This document shows, one piece after another, positions 41,699 to 51,412 of a stretch of DNA of 64,000 bases. The notes under the pieces are model-generated. The model was not told the origin of the DNA, made no database searches, and was given only the letters and a program-made list of their open reading frames with translations. Within the stretch, counting starts at the first letter, position 1, and every line of letters begins with the position of its first letter. The stretch comes from Gallintestinimicrobium propionicum (lineage in GTDB: Bacteria > Bacillota > Clostridia > Lachnospirales > Lachnospiraceae), in contig NZ_JAOQJY010000014.1 in the NCBI RefSeq assembly GCF_025567525.1, positions 1 to 64,000 of the forward strand. Direction: 5' to 3'. The translations under genes were made by a program, and so were the position numbers.

Positions 41699-44578
41699 TT
41701 GGGCACAAAAAAGGTAACAGTCGGTATTCTGGCACATGTGGATGCCGGAAAGACCACACTGGCAGAAGCAATTTTATATCGGACCGGTACACTGCGGCGA
41801 CTGGGCAGGGTGGACCATCAGGATGCCTTTCTGGATACGGACGCGATGGAGCGGGCCCGGGGTATTACGATTTTTTCAAAACAGGCGAAGTTTGTACTGG
41901 GCGATTTTGACGTGACGCTTCTGGATACGCCCGGACATGTGGATTTTTCTGCAGAGATGGAGCGGACCCTGCAGGTGCTGGATTATGCGGTGCTGGTCAT
42001 CAGCGGCGCGGACGGGGTGCAGGGACATGTGGAGACACTCTGGCGGCTGCTTTCCCGTTATCAGATCCCCACCGTTTTGTTTATCAACAAGATGGACCAG
42101 GAAGGGACAGATGAGGCAGAACTTCTTTTGCAGCTGCAAAAACAGCTGAACGAGCACTGCATCAAAGTGTGCAGTATGCCGCAGCAGCCAGATAGCGCAG
42201 ATACAGCACCCGGCATCAGGCCTTTTGGCACAGGTACAAACGCAGTGTCCGCCATGCGCGCAAACGCTTCGGACAGCCTGCAGCCATGTGAAGCACCGGT
42301 TCCTGTCCCGGATTTCTGGGAAAATGTCGCCATGTGTCAGGAAGACCTTTTGGAACGCTATCTCGATGGCGATACGCTGATCTGGGAGGATGCAGCACTT
42401 CTGGTAAAGGAAAGAAAGCTATTTCCGTGTTTTTTTGGATCGGCACTAAAAGTCTGTGGCGTGGATGCGCTATTGTCCGGGCTGTCGAAGCTGATGAAAG
42501 AGCCGGAATACACAGAGAAGTTTGGAGCACGTGTTTTTAAGATCACGAGGGACGAAACCGGAAAGCGTCTGACGCATATGAAGCTGACCGGAGGAAGTCT
42601 TTTTACGCGGCAGAGCCTGAGGGGACAAACTGCTGATGGACAGGAATGGGAAGAAAAAGCCGACCAGATCCGGATTTATAACGGAAGTGGCTATGAACAG
42701 GTACAGCAGGCGGCCGCAGGAGAAATCTGCAGCGTGACAGGACTGTCAAAAACCTATGCAGGAGAAGGGCTTGGGGCGCAAACGGAACCGGTGCTGCCGC
42801 TGCTGGAGCCGGTATTAACCTATCAGATCGAGCTGCCGCCGGACTGCGATGCGCATACGATGCTCAGAAATCTTCGGCAGTTAGAGGAAGAGGAACCGGA
42901 GCTTTCGATTGTCTGGGAGGAAGCCTCCTCTGAGATCTGCGCACAGGTCATGGGCGAAGTGCAGATGGAAATCCTGAAAAACCAGATCAGAGAGCGCTTC
43001 GGCGTGCCGGTTTCCTTCGGACAGGGCAGCATTGTATACCGGGAAACCATCGCAGCGCCCGTCGAGGGCGTCGGACATTTTGAGCCCCTTCGGCACTATG
43101 CGGAGGTTCATCTTTTGCTGGAACCCCTGGAACGCGGCATGGGACTGCAGTTTGAATCAGCTGTCAGCGAGGATGTGCTGGACCGTAACTGGCAGAGGCT
43201 GGTGCTGACCCATCTGGAAGAAAAACGCCATAAAGGTGTTTTATGCGGCGCAGAGATCACGGATATGAAGATTACGCTGGTAAATGGCAGGGCGCATATC
43301 AAGCACACCGAGGGCGGCGATTTTCGTCAGGCGACCTACCGGGCACTCCGACAGGGACTGATGCGAGCACAAAACGTACTTTTAGAGCCTGTTTACAGCT
43401 TTCGGCTGGAAATCCCACAGGAGCAGATCGGACGGGCGATGACGGATATTCAGCGGATGAACGGTACCTTCGAGCCGCCGCAGACGGAAGGGGAATTTGC
43501 GATTCTGTGCGGAAGCGCGCCGGTTGCATGTATGCGGGGCTATCAGCAGGAGGTTACCTCCTACAGCCGAGGCCGTGGAAAGCTGTTCTGTACGCTGCAG
43601 GGCTATGCTGCGTGCCATAACGCAGAGGAAGTGATGGCGGCAGCCGGCTATGATCCGGAAGCAGACCTGGAAAATCCTCCTTCCTCCGTTTTTTGTGCAC
43701 ACGGAGCCGGATTTGTGGTACCATGGGATCAGGTGGAGGATTATATGCACCTTGAAGCAGTTGCGCTGCCGTCTGAAAAAGGCAGTGCAGACGAAAAAGA
43801 AGCGTCCGGGATAGCGCAGAGCAGCCGCGCAGAATATTTTGTCCGTGAAAGAAAAGAGACGCCGGAAACCTTTGTCAGCGAAGAAGAGCTGGAAGAAATT
43901 TTCAAGCGCACCTATTATCAGAACAGCGAGCCGAAGAGCAAAAAGGGCTATCAGAAGCGCTGCAGGGAAGAAGCGCCCGCACGGCGCCTGATGGAACGCT
44001 CCCGTGCGGCAGAGGCGGATCGGAGCAAGCCGCGGGAACGCTATCTTTTGGTTGACGGCTATAATATCATTTTTTCCTGGGAAATGCTGCGCGAGCTTTC
44101 GAAGGTTAATATCGAAAGCGCCAGGAACCTCCTGATGGATGTTCTGTGCGATTACCAGGGCTTTAACGGCTGCACGCTGATCCTCGTCTTCGACGCTTAC
44201 CGTGTGGAAGGCGGGCAGGAACGCGTTTTCAATTATCATAATATTCACGTCGTCTTTACGAAGGAAGCGGAGACGGCTGACCAATATATCGAAAAAACCG
44301 TCCACAAAATCGGGAAAAAAGCAGATGTGACGGTAGCGACCTCCGATGCGCTGGAGCAGGTCATCATTTACGGACAGGGCGCGCGCAGGATGGCGGCGCG
44401 GGAGCTTTTGGAGGAAGTCGAGCTGACCCGCGAAAAGGTGCTGGAACGGATTGAAAAAAGACCGGGCAGCACGCAGAAACAACTTACGGAAAACGACCAT
44501 AATTACCTGTTTGACCATTTGCCGGAGGAGTTGGTCTCTTATATGGAAGAGGTCAGGCTGGGCAAACGGGAATTATAG
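41699..44578 (+). CDS. TetM-like translation GTPase fused to a NYN nuclease domain
   Basis: 959 residues, TTG start with AAAGGA 8 nt upstream. Residues 1 to about 640 are an EF-G/TetM-type GTPase: AHVDAGKTT (G1), DTPGHVDF (G3), NKMDQEG (G4), then domains II-V. The loop-specific insert is longer than in TetM. From about residue 781 a YacP-like NYN domain follows: YLLVDGYNIIFSWEML, LILVFDAYRVEGG, VTVATSDALEQ, with the acidic residues of a metal-dependent RNase. Such fusions occur in Lachnospiraceae and are often annotated as tetracycline resistance proteins, but the NYN part suggests a role on stalled ribosomes or rRNA. Confidence 0.92.
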   Translation: MGTKKVTVGILAHVDAGKTTLAEAILYRTGTLRRLGRVDHQDAFLDTDAMERARGITIFSKQAKFVLGDFDVTLLDTPGHVDFSAEMERTLQVLDYAVLVISGADGVQGHVETLWRLLSRYQIPTVLFINKMDQEGTDEAELLLQLQKQLNEHCIKVCSMPQQPDSADTAPGIRPFGTGTNAVSAMRANASDSLQPCEAPVPVPDFWENVAMCQEDLLERYLDGDTLIWEDAALLVKERKLFPCFFGSALKVCGVDALLSGLSKLMKEPEYTEKFGARVFKITRDETGKRLTHMKLTGGSLFTRQSLRGQTADGQEWEEKADQIRIYNGSGYEQVQQAAAGEICSVTGLSKTYAGEGLGAQTEPVLPLLEPVLTYQIELPPDCDAHTMLRNLRQLEEEEPELSIVWEEASSEICAQVMGEVQMEILKNQIRERFGVPVSFGQGSIVYRETIAAPVEGVGHFEPLRHYAEVHLLLEPLERGMGLQFESAVSEDVLDRNWQRLVLTHLEEKRHKGVLCGAEITDMKITLVNGRAHIKHTEGGDFRQATYRALRQGLMRAQNVLLEPVYSFRLEIPQEQIGRAMTDIQRMNGTFEPPQTEGEFAILCGSAPVACMRGYQQEVTSYSRGRGKLFCTLQGYAACHNAEEVMAAAGYDPEADLENPPSSVFCAHGAGFVVPWDQVEDYMHLEAVALPSEKGSADEKEASGIAQSSRAEYFVRERKETPETFVSEEELEEIFKRTYYQNSEPKSKKGYQKRCREEAPARRLMERSRAAEADRSKPRERYLLVDGYNIIFSWEMLRELSKVNIESARNLLMDVLCDYQGFNGCTLILVFDAYRVEGGQERVFNYHNIHVVFTKEAETADQYIEKTVHKIGKKADVTVATSDALEQVIIYGQGARRMAARELLEEVELTREKVLERIEKRPGSTQKQLTENDHNYLFDHLPEELVSYMEEVRLGKREL

Positions 44579-44630
44579 GGAGTTTATAAAAAAGGGAAAA
44601 AGGAAAGGGAAACAAGAAAGGGGAAACACA

Positions 44631-47600
44631 ATGGACATGTTTTTCACACAGCGAAAGCTGGAAGGAAGAATCCGGGAGCTGGGAGAATACCGTTACCGGG
44701 ACGTCAGAAATTTTGAATCGTTTCTGGCAAAAGAAGACAAAAGCGGCCTGGTAAATCCGGATGTGCCTACAGATTTTACCGGCTGGGACAGGATCTGTAC
44801 CGGCTCTGACTGGAAGGGCAGGGATTTATATCTCTGGCTGCATGGGGAGATGAAGGTGCCGGCAGAATGGGAAGGAAAGCGCGCGGTAGGCGTGTTTGAC
44901 TTCGGTATGACAGGCGGCGGCAACAACAGCGGGTTTGAATCACTGCTGTTTGTAAACGGCGAACAGTATCAGGCGGTTGATGCCAATCATAAGGAAGTAT
45001 TTTTCAGACCTGAGATCTGTGGAAATGAGGTCAGCCTGACCTTCCGCCTCTGGTCCGGTCTGGAAGGCGGCGGACTGCCCAGAGAGGTGGAGCATCGCTT
45101 AAAGAGCGCATTTTTAGGCTATCTGGATGAAAAGACAGACGACCTGTATTATCTTGGCCTGATGGTCTGGAAGACAATTGAAGAGCTTTCCGAGAACGAT
45201 CCGGTTCGCCATAACCTGCAGGCAGCCCTTGACCGTGCATTTTTAAAGATTGACTGGTCTTATCCGGGCAGCGATGACTTCTATGCATCTGTTGCGGAAG
45301 CAGACGACTGCTTAAACGCAGCAATTGACGCGATGGACAAGCACTCCGATATCCATGTATACACAGTTGGACATACCCATATTGATACTGCATGGCTCTG
45401 GAGACTCAAAAACACCAGAGAAAAGTGCGGCAGATCCTTTACAACCGTCATGCGCCTGATGGAGATGTTCCCGGAATATGATTTCCTGCAGACACAGCCC
45501 CAGCTCTATGAGTGGGTAAAGGAAGATTATCCGGAGCTGTACAGCCAGATCAGAGACCGCGTGGCAGAGGGCCGCTGGGAAGCGGACGGTGCAATGTGGG
45601 TTGAGGCAGACTGTAATCTGACAAGCGGTGAGTCTCTGACCCGTCAGATCTTAATCGGCAGCAAATTCATCAAGGATGAATTCGGCAAGGAAGTAGAATT
45701 TCTGTGGCTGCCGGATGTATTCGGCTATTCCTGGGCACTCCCCCAGATCCTGAAAAAAGCCGGCATCGACATGTTTATGACGACAAAAATCAGCTGGAAC
45801 CAGTACAACCGTATGCCGCATGATACGTTTTACTGGAAAGGCATCGACGGCAGCAAAGTGCTGACCCACTTTATTACGACGCCGGAGCCCGGGAGAGAAA
45901 GAGACAGCTGGTTCTATACCTATAACGGACTGATTGAGCCCCGTACCGTCAAGGGTATCTGGGACGGATACAGCGAAAAGGAAATGAATCATGACCTGCT
46001 GCTTTCCTATGGTTACGGAGATGGCGGCGGCGGTGTCAACCGTGATATGCTGGAGCAGCGCCGCAGACTGGATAAGATTCCGGGACTGCCGCATGTGGAG
46101 ACGACTACCGCAGGCAAATATTTCCGTAAGCTGAAGGAAACGGTTGCAAAGACAGACCGCTATGTCAATACCTGGGATGGCGAGCTGTATCTGGAATATC
46201 ACCGCGGTACCTATACCAGCCATGCGCATAACAAACGCATGAACCGTAAGATGGAGCTGTTATATCGTGAGGCAGAGTATTTTACCGTACTGCGTGCATT
46301 GCTTGGTAATGATCTGTCCCTGGCGGAGCAGGAAAAGCTGACAGCCGGCTGGAAACATATCCTGACCAACCAGTTCCATGACATTATCCCCGGCTCCTCG
46401 ATCTTCGAAGTATATGAGGATTCCAAAAAAGATTACGAATGGATCGCAACACAGGGCGAAGAGGTGGAAGCAGGCTTTATTGCAGACGCCGTAACAGAAG
46501 AAGCCTCTGTTTATACCGTTTTTAACAGCAACAGCTTTGTAAGAAAAGGCGGCTCGGTTCTGTTGCTCGGTGCTGCAGGAAACAGCGCTTATTTGGAGGA
46601 CGGCACGGCATTAAAGAGTCAGGAAACAGAAGGCGGACTTCTTGTGGAAATCCCGGAGGTTCCCGCAATGGGCACCGCTGCGGTTGTCCTGAAAAAAGCA
46701 CCTGCTGCAGAGAATACGGCATTTACCGTAGACGGACATAAGGTTGAAACTCCGTTTTATCTGGTTGAGTTTAATGAAGCCGGTCAGATTTCCAGACTGT
46801 ATGATAAAGAAAATGACCGTGAGGTGCTTGCACCCGGACAGTGCGGCAACGTTTTGCAGGTATTTGAAGATAAGCCGATGGGCAATGACGCATGGGATAT
46901 CGAGATCTACTATCAGGAAAAGATGCGTGTCATTGATGGACTGACCTGTTTTGAAGTCAAAGAGTGCGGATCGGTTCGTCTGGTGCTTCACATGGGATGG
47001 AAGTATATGAATTCCACCATTGACCAGGATGTTATCCTGTATGCAGATGACCGCAGAATTGATTTCGTGACGGATGCAGACTGCCATGAGCGCCATCAGC
47101 TGTTGAAGGCTGCATTCCCGGTTGACATCCGCACCACTTACGGAACGTTCGATGTACAGTATGGTAATGTACGTCGTTCTAATAACTGGAATACAAGCTG
47201 GGATCAGGCGAAGTTCGAGAGCGTTGCACATCGTTTCGCAGATCTTTCCGAATACGGCTATGGCGTCAGCCTGTTAAATGACTGCAAGTACGGTCATGAT
47301 GTAAAGGATAATGTACTGCGCATCACTCTGATCAAGACAGCAACCTATCCGGATCACAGCCAGGATCAGGGCGAGCATCACTTCACTTATGCGTTGCTGC
47401 CTCATACCGGAGACTTTATTGCAGGCCGCACCGTACAGGAAGCGAGCGATTTGAACTGGCCGATGCACAGCGTTGCAGGCAGCGTAAAACTTCCGTTTGC
47501 AGGTTCTTTTGTAGGCTTTGACAAAGAGTGCGTTGAACTGGATGCTGTCAAGAAGACAGAGGATGGAAAATATATTGCAGTCCGGTTCCACGACTTTACC

Positions 47601-47759
47601 GGCGGAACGAACAAGCTGACCATAACGCCCGGTTTTGTGTGGAAGCGCTACTGCGAATGCGACTTAAGAGAGCGTCCGCAGGGCGACTTTAAAGAAAACG
47701 GTATGATTCAGAGGACCGTAAAGCCTTATGAAATCGTGACGCTGCTGTTTGAAGTATAA
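44631..47759 (+). CDS. Alpha-mannosidase, GH38
   Basis: 1042 residues from ATG 44631; sequence upstream in the frame is A-rich and non-coding. The GH38 core is clear: zinc-binding HTHIDTAWLWR at about 246-256, the nucleophile segment MWVEADCNLTSGESL (Asp near 326), GYSWALPQIL and a conserved NQFHDIIPGSSI segment (His, Asp). No signal peptide, so it is cytoplasmic. It removes alpha-linked mannose from N-glycan fragments or mannans. With GH125 and the sulfatase at 59-61 kb it points to host-glycan use. Confidence 0.94.
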   Translation: MDMFFTQRKLEGRIRELGEYRYRDVRNFESFLAKEDKSGLVNPDVPTDFTGWDRICTGSDWKGRDLYLWLHGEMKVPAEWEGKRAVGVFDFGMTGGGNNSGFESLLFVNGEQYQAVDANHKEVFFRPEICGNEVSLTFRLWSGLEGGGLPREVEHRLKSAFLGYLDEKTDDLYYLGLMVWKTIEELSENDPVRHNLQAALDRAFLKIDWSYPGSDDFYASVAEADDCLNAAIDAMDKHSDIHVYTVGHTHIDTAWLWRLKNTREKCGRSFTTVMRLMEMFPEYDFLQTQPQLYEWVKEDYPELYSQIRDRVAEGRWEADGAMWVEADCNLTSGESLTRQILIGSKFIKDEFGKEVEFLWLPDVFGYSWALPQILKKAGIDMFMTTKISWNQYNRMPHDTFYWKGIDGSKVLTHFITTPEPGRERDSWFYTYNGLIEPRTVKGIWDGYSEKEMNHDLLLSYGYGDGGGGVNRDMLEQRRRLDKIPGLPHVETTTAGKYFRKLKETVAKTDRYVNTWDGELYLEYHRGTYTSHAHNKRMNRKMELLYREAEYFTVLRALLGNDLSLAEQEKLTAGWKHILTNQFHDIIPGSSIFEVYEDSKKDYEWIATQGEEVEAGFIADAVTEEASVYTVFNSNSFVRKGGSVLLLGAAGNSAYLEDGTALKSQETEGGLLVEIPEVPAMGTAAVVLKKAPAAENTAFTVDGHKVETPFYLVEFNEAGQISRLYDKENDREVLAPGQCGNVLQVFEDKPMGNDAWDIEIYYQEKMRVIDGLTCFEVKECGSVRLVLHMGWKYMNSTIDQDVILYADDRRIDFVTDADCHERHQLLKAAFPVDIRTTYGTFDVQYGNVRRSNNWNTSWDQAKFESVAHRFADLSEYGYGVSLLNDCKYGHDVKDNVLRITLIKTATYPDHSQDQGEHHFTYALLPHTGDFIAGRTVQEASDLNWPMHSVAGSVKLPFAGSFVGFDKECVELDAVKKTEDGKYIAVRFHDFTGGTNKLTITPGFVWKRYCECDLRERPQGDFKENGMIQRTVKPYEIVTLLFEV

Positions 47760-47845
47760 AAATGTGAGTTCTGAAATTTTACGGATTTATATAAAATTCG
47801 GTACTTGTTTTTTTAGGTGGCTCTGATAAAATCACATACAGAAAT

Positions 47846-47884
47846 GCCCGGTGCTTTACAGGAAACTTGGCACCGGGCTTTCTT
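47846..47884 (+). terminator. Terminator after GH38
   Basis: GCCCGGTGC (47846-47854) and GCACCGGGC (47870-47878), then TTTCTT. The TATCGTAT repeat begins at its last bases. Confidence 0.85.
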
Positions 47885-47945
47885 ATCGTATAGGAAACTT
47901 CGTTTCCATACGATAAGAAACGCTCTACGCGGATCGCACGCGAAA
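47882..47945. repeat. TATCGTAT hairpin repeat, copy 1
   Basis: CTTATCGTAT (47882-47891), A, GGAAAC, loop TTC, GTTTCC, ATACGATAAG (47908-47917): a 16-bp stem with one unpaired A. The adjoining GAAACGCTCTACGCGGATCG also resembles the sequence after copy 2. It directly follows a terminator T-run. The rest of the 271-nt gap before the MATE gene is GC-rich and without a gene. Confidence 0.85.
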
Positions 47946-48030
47946 AATGCCGTGCCGGGCGCAGCTTGTATTCGCGCGGTGCGCTACCGCGTAAGGTTCC
48001 ACAGAGAAACCGACAGAAAGGTGTACACTC

Positions 48031-49407
48031 ATGTTGACGAAAATTTTGGACAAAAAACTTGGAAGCTCGATTTTTACAGGACGTCAGATCATTTCGATGC
48101 TGATGCCGCTGATCATGGATTCGTTTTTCGTTTTCGGTATCGGTGTACTGACAACTGCGATGATCAGCTCCTCCAGTCAGGAGTCGGTAGCGGCCATCAG
48201 CCTGGTCGGGCCGCTCTATATGATGGTATATGCCATCAACAATGCCATTTCTGCCGGTGGTACCGTTGTGGTTGCAATGTTTAAGGGAAAAGGGGAAACC
48301 GAGCGGGTAAAAGAGGCAGCAGGTCAGCTGATCGTGGGACTGCCGCTTTGTTCTCTTGCTGCATGTATCCTTCTTGTGCTCTGTGCAGATCCGCTGATCC
48401 GTTTCCTGTTTCATGGAATGGAGGAAACGATTCTCGTAAAGGCAGAGCATTATCTGATCGGGGTTGCGATCTCGGCGGTATTTTTATCTGTCTACATGAG
48501 TGGATTTGCGGTATTCCGTGGACTGGGAGAGACGAAAAAATGTCTGCACCTGTCGATTTTGATTAATGTCCTGCATTTTGCGGCAAGCTTTGTATTTATC
48601 AATATTTTGAAGCTGGATATCATGGGAAGCGCACTTTCTTTGAATCTGGCGCGTCTGGTGGGCGGCATGGCTGCAGTCCTGATGCTGATATCCAAAAAAA
48701 GTTCGATTGAGATCCGTCCGAGGCACGTTTTTCGAATCGACTGGCGTATTCAGAAAGAAATCTTTCGGATCGGCATCCCCTGTGGAATGGAGCAGCTGTT
48801 TATGAACGGAGGCGCGATGCTGGTTCAGGTTTACATTGCAAAATTGGGAACGGCGAGCGTTGCGGCAAATGCCGTGTCCAACTCGATCTTTTCTGTTTTG
48901 TATGCGGCACCGTCCGCAGTGGCGACGCTGGCTGTGACGATAGTTGGTCAGTGTATCGGTGCAGGAGAGAAAAAGCTGGCGCGCCGTTACGGCAGATCCA
49001 TGGTTTGGCTGTGTACTGTTCTGGTGTTATTGTCACTGGCGATCGGAATGCCGTGTATTCCGCTTCTGTTAAAGCTTTATCAGGCGCAGGCAGAAACGGT
49101 TCCGATGATTTACCGGGTACTGATCATTGCGGCAGTCAGCATGCCGTTTTTCTGGGGGGCATCCAGTGTGCTTCCTTCTGTCATGCGTTCGGCGGGTGAT
49201 GCGTCCTACGCGTCCTACTTTTCTCTTGTTACGATGTGGGTGGTTCGTGTCGGACTGGGCTACCTGATGGCGATCCCGATGGGACTGGGTCTGGAGGGCG
49301 TCTGGATAGCGATGTGTACCGAATGGGCGGTCAAAACAGTTGCCTTTGGTCTGCGCTTTCGCGGAGAAAAATGGCTTGCTCATTCCGACCGGATGGATAA
49401 GATGTGA
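48031..49407 (+). CDS. MATE-family efflux transporter
   Basis: 458 residues, 12 hydrophobic segments, with the MATE-type pseudo-repeat of two six-helix halves (IISMLMPLIMDSFFVFGIGV; EIFRIGIPCGMEQLFMNGGAM). It exports small cationic or drug-like molecules by sodium or proton exchange. The substrate is unknown. The ATG follows CAGAAAGGTGTACACTC. The next gene starts 18 nt later. Confidence 0.92.
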   Translation: MLTKILDKKLGSSIFTGRQIISMLMPLIMDSFFVFGIGVLTTAMISSSSQESVAAISLVGPLYMMVYAINNAISAGGTVVVAMFKGKGETERVKEAAGQLIVGLPLCSLAACILLVLCADPLIRFLFHGMEETILVKAEHYLIGVAISAVFLSVYMSGFAVFRGLGETKKCLHLSILINVLHFAASFVFINILKLDIMGSALSLNLARLVGGMAAVLMLISKKSSIEIRPRHVFRIDWRIQKEIFRIGIPCGMEQLFMNGGAMLVQVYIAKLGTASVAANAVSNSIFSVLYAAPSAVATLAVTIVGQCIGAGEKKLARRYGRSMVWLCTVLVLLSLAIGMPCIPLLLKLYQAQAETVPMIYRVLIIAAVSMPFFWGASSVLPSVMRSAGDASYASYFSLVTMWVVRVGLGYLMAIPMGLGLEGVWIAMCTEWAVKTVAFGLRFRGEKWLAHSDRMDKM

Positions 49408-49425
49408 TGCAACAGGGGGATTTAA

Positions 49426-50337
49426 ATGCTGGGAGATAAAACTGCTTTTCTAAACCAATATGCCATTCCGGAAAAGATGTATGAAGAAGCCGGTATGAGC
49501 TGGGCGGATCTGGAAGCGATTGCGGAGGACTATGCCTATCGCGTGGACGGATTTTACATGATTCGGGATATGTTTTTAAAAGAACTGATCGAAAATAAAG
49601 AAGACGAGACCGGTTTGCATTCCTATCGTACCAGAATAAAAACACCGGGGCATCTGGTAGAAAAAATTATCCGCAGACGGGTTGAAAATTATCGGAAATA
49701 TAAAGAACTGACGAAGGAGAACTATCTGAAATTCGTTACAGACATCATCGGGTTCCGTGGACTTTTGCTGTACCGGGAAGACTGGGTGGTGTTCCATAAA
49801 TATCTGCTGAAGCATTTTGAAAATCATGCCTCATGGTATGTGCATGACTGTCTGAAGGATTTTGACGAAAGCCGCGACCGCTATATGGTGGAAGCACCCA
49901 AGGTACACATGCGTCCGGGGGATTTCGCGGACATTTATGCAGACTGGATCGCCAGCGATGATATTTATGATCAGAAATATTACCGTTCCGTGCATTATAT
50001 TCTCAAATACCGCGGCATGTACCTGGAGGTGCAGGTCAGGACGCTGTTTGAGGAGGGGTGGGGAGAAATCGATCATCACATTCTTTACCCCTACAAAAAA
50101 CAGAATCCGATGCTGACGGAATTTTCGGAGCTGTTGAACCGTCTTGCCGGAATGGGGGACGAAATGGCGTCCTTTTACAGACGTCTGCAGGATGTTCCGG
50201 GAGATGCCTTTCTGGACAAAAAGAGTATGGTGGATGTCCGGCGGGAATATGAGACTCATGAAACCCAGGTCGGATGTGTAGAACTGGAAAAAATCGAGAC
50301 CGTTCAGGATGCGATCGATTCCATTCTGGCGGAATAA
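49426..50337 (+). CDS. RelA/SpoT-domain protein (second synthetase-like)
   Basis: 303 residues with a RelA/SpoT nucleotidyltransferase-like domain at about 70-250: SYRTRIKTPGHLVEKIIRRR, FVTDIIGFRGLLLYRED (metal-binding D), KYYRSVHYILKYRGMYLEVQVRTLFEEGWGEIDH. The catalytic EVQVRT and the S-x-H pattern are present, so alarmone or related pyrophosphokinase activity is likely. There is no HD hydrolase. It begins a three-gene unit whose partners are unknown, unlike the RelQ-like gene at 38.3 kb. A toxic synthetase with an antitoxin neighbour is a possibility, not shown. Confidence 0.88.
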   Translation: MLGDKTAFLNQYAIPEKMYEEAGMSWADLEAIAEDYAYRVDGFYMIRDMFLKELIENKEDETGLHSYRTRIKTPGHLVEKIIRRRVENYRKYKELTKENYLKFVTDIIGFRGLLLYREDWVVFHKYLLKHFENHASWYVHDCLKDFDESRDRYMVEAPKVHMRPGDFADIYADWIASDDIYDQKYYRSVHYILKYRGMYLEVQVRTLFEEGWGEIDHHILYPYKKQNPMLTEFSELLNRLAGMGDEMASFYRRLQDVPGDAFLDKKSMVDVRREYETHETQVGCVELEKIETVQDAIDSILAE

Positions 50338-50346
50338 GGAGGCTGC

Positions 50347-50685
50347 ATGGAGGATAGTTTATTCTGGGGAATTCCCAAGAGTGCGTATGAAAGCGCGGAT
50401 CGAATGCTTACACTTGCGCGAAAGGGCGGAATCCGCCAGCACCTGCTGGGAGATACGTCTCGGATCCGGCATGGCACGATTGAGGATCAGAGCGTGGATG
50501 AATACTGCAATTTTTTGCAGACAAAGCTTTGCTGTGAGATTCTGCAGCTGGAGGGAGCAGACATGTCTGCTCAGGACGAGACAGCATCGGATGGATTGGC
50601 TGCAGAGCAGGGAGAGAAAACAACGCCTGCCGCCTGCTGCAGGGAGGAACAGAAAGGGAGAAATGCCGGATGGACAGCGGAATGA
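50347..50685 (+). CDS. Hypothetical protein in the RelA/SpoT unit
   Basis: 112 residues, ATG after AATAAGGAGGCTGC, 9 nt behind the RelA/SpoT gene. The N-terminal part is helical (SAYESADRMLTLARKG) and the C-terminal third is disordered-looking and acidic with a Cys pair. No family is recognised. It overlaps the next gene by 16 nt, which argues for a real, co-translated unit. Confidence 0.6.
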   Translation: MEDSLFWGIPKSAYESADRMLTLARKGGIRQHLLGDTSRIRHGTIEDQSVDEYCNFLQTKLCCEILQLEGADMSAQDETASDGLAAEQGEKTTPAACCREEQKGRNAGWTAE

Positions 50686-51215
50686 ATTCTATCGAAAGCA
50701 TGTATTTGAACTATAGCGGACTGTTGGAGGAATTTTCGGAGGATGTCATCCGCAGCAGGTACGCTTTTTTGTACAAGGAATGTATGGAATTTTTGAAAAG
50801 TCAGAAGCTGGAGTCAGAGGTGCGGCTGGATGAAGTACTGCTGATGCATGCAGTGCTGGATTATTTTTCGGATGTGTCGAGACTGAAAAAATTCCACCAT
50901 ATCCATCATATCAACGAAACAAAGGTGATCGCATACGAGACATTCTGGCTGCTGCGCAGAAAACCACTGCAGGTAGTGACACAGCGGCAGGATGATTTTC
51001 TGGCATTTATCAATGAAAAATTCGTTTTCTCCAGACTTGCGGCATTTTTGGTTGGAAACCGCAAAGACCAGGTGCTGCGGGAGCAGGATAAAAAGGCGTT
51101 TATGAACTATCTGGATACGCTCTACTATTTTCTGAAATACCGCCAGTACGACCCGAAAATGCTGGAGCTGATGCTTCTGGGCTTTCGCGCCGGGGAGATC
51201 TGGGGACGGCAGTAA
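50670..51215 (+). CDS. Hypothetical helical protein in the RelA/SpoT unit
   Basis: 181 residues, soluble and mostly helical (EDVIRSRYAFLYKECMEFL; DEVLLMHAVLDYF; FHHIHHINETKVIAYETFWLL). The His-rich FHHIHHINE segment may bind metal. No known domain is recognised. It ends the three-gene unit with the RelA/SpoT-domain protein and may act with it. Confidence 0.65.
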   Translation: MDSGMNSIESMYLNYSGLLEEFSEDVIRSRYAFLYKECMEFLKSQKLESEVRLDEVLLMHAVLDYFSDVSRLKKFHHIHHINETKVIAYETFWLLRRKPLQVVTQRQDDFLAFINEKFVFSRLAAFLVGNRKDQVLREQDKKAFMNYLDTLYYFLKYRQYDPKMLELMLLGFRAGEIWGRQ

Positions 51216-51412
51216 AACAGCCGCGGCAGTGAAACAGCCGTGGCAGGAAACAGATGTTTGCAGATACGCTCCGGGTTATGTAATTCGGATTTCGCGGTTT
51301 TGTTCCATTTGAATTTGTCAAATCCCTCTTTCTGGGGTATAGTAGAAAATAGAGGACGCGCTGAGGCATCGGGGGAATTTGTCCTGCAGCGCAGGAAAAG
51401 GAGGGTATTTTT

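Noticed and set aside
43382..44518. Open frame of 378 codons on the minus strand opposite the GTPase-NYN gene
   Set aside because: No binding site or known motif; the plus-strand gene has full domain support across the same bases.
41699..44578. Plain tetracycline resistance gene acquired by transfer
   Set aside because: The extra C-terminal NYN domain and base composition like its neighbours fit a resident family member rather than a mobile tet gene.
44451..44630. N-terminal extension of the GH38 gene
   Set aside because: It overlaps the end of the NYN fusion gene in another frame and reads as an A-rich leader. The ATG at 44631 starts the typical protein.
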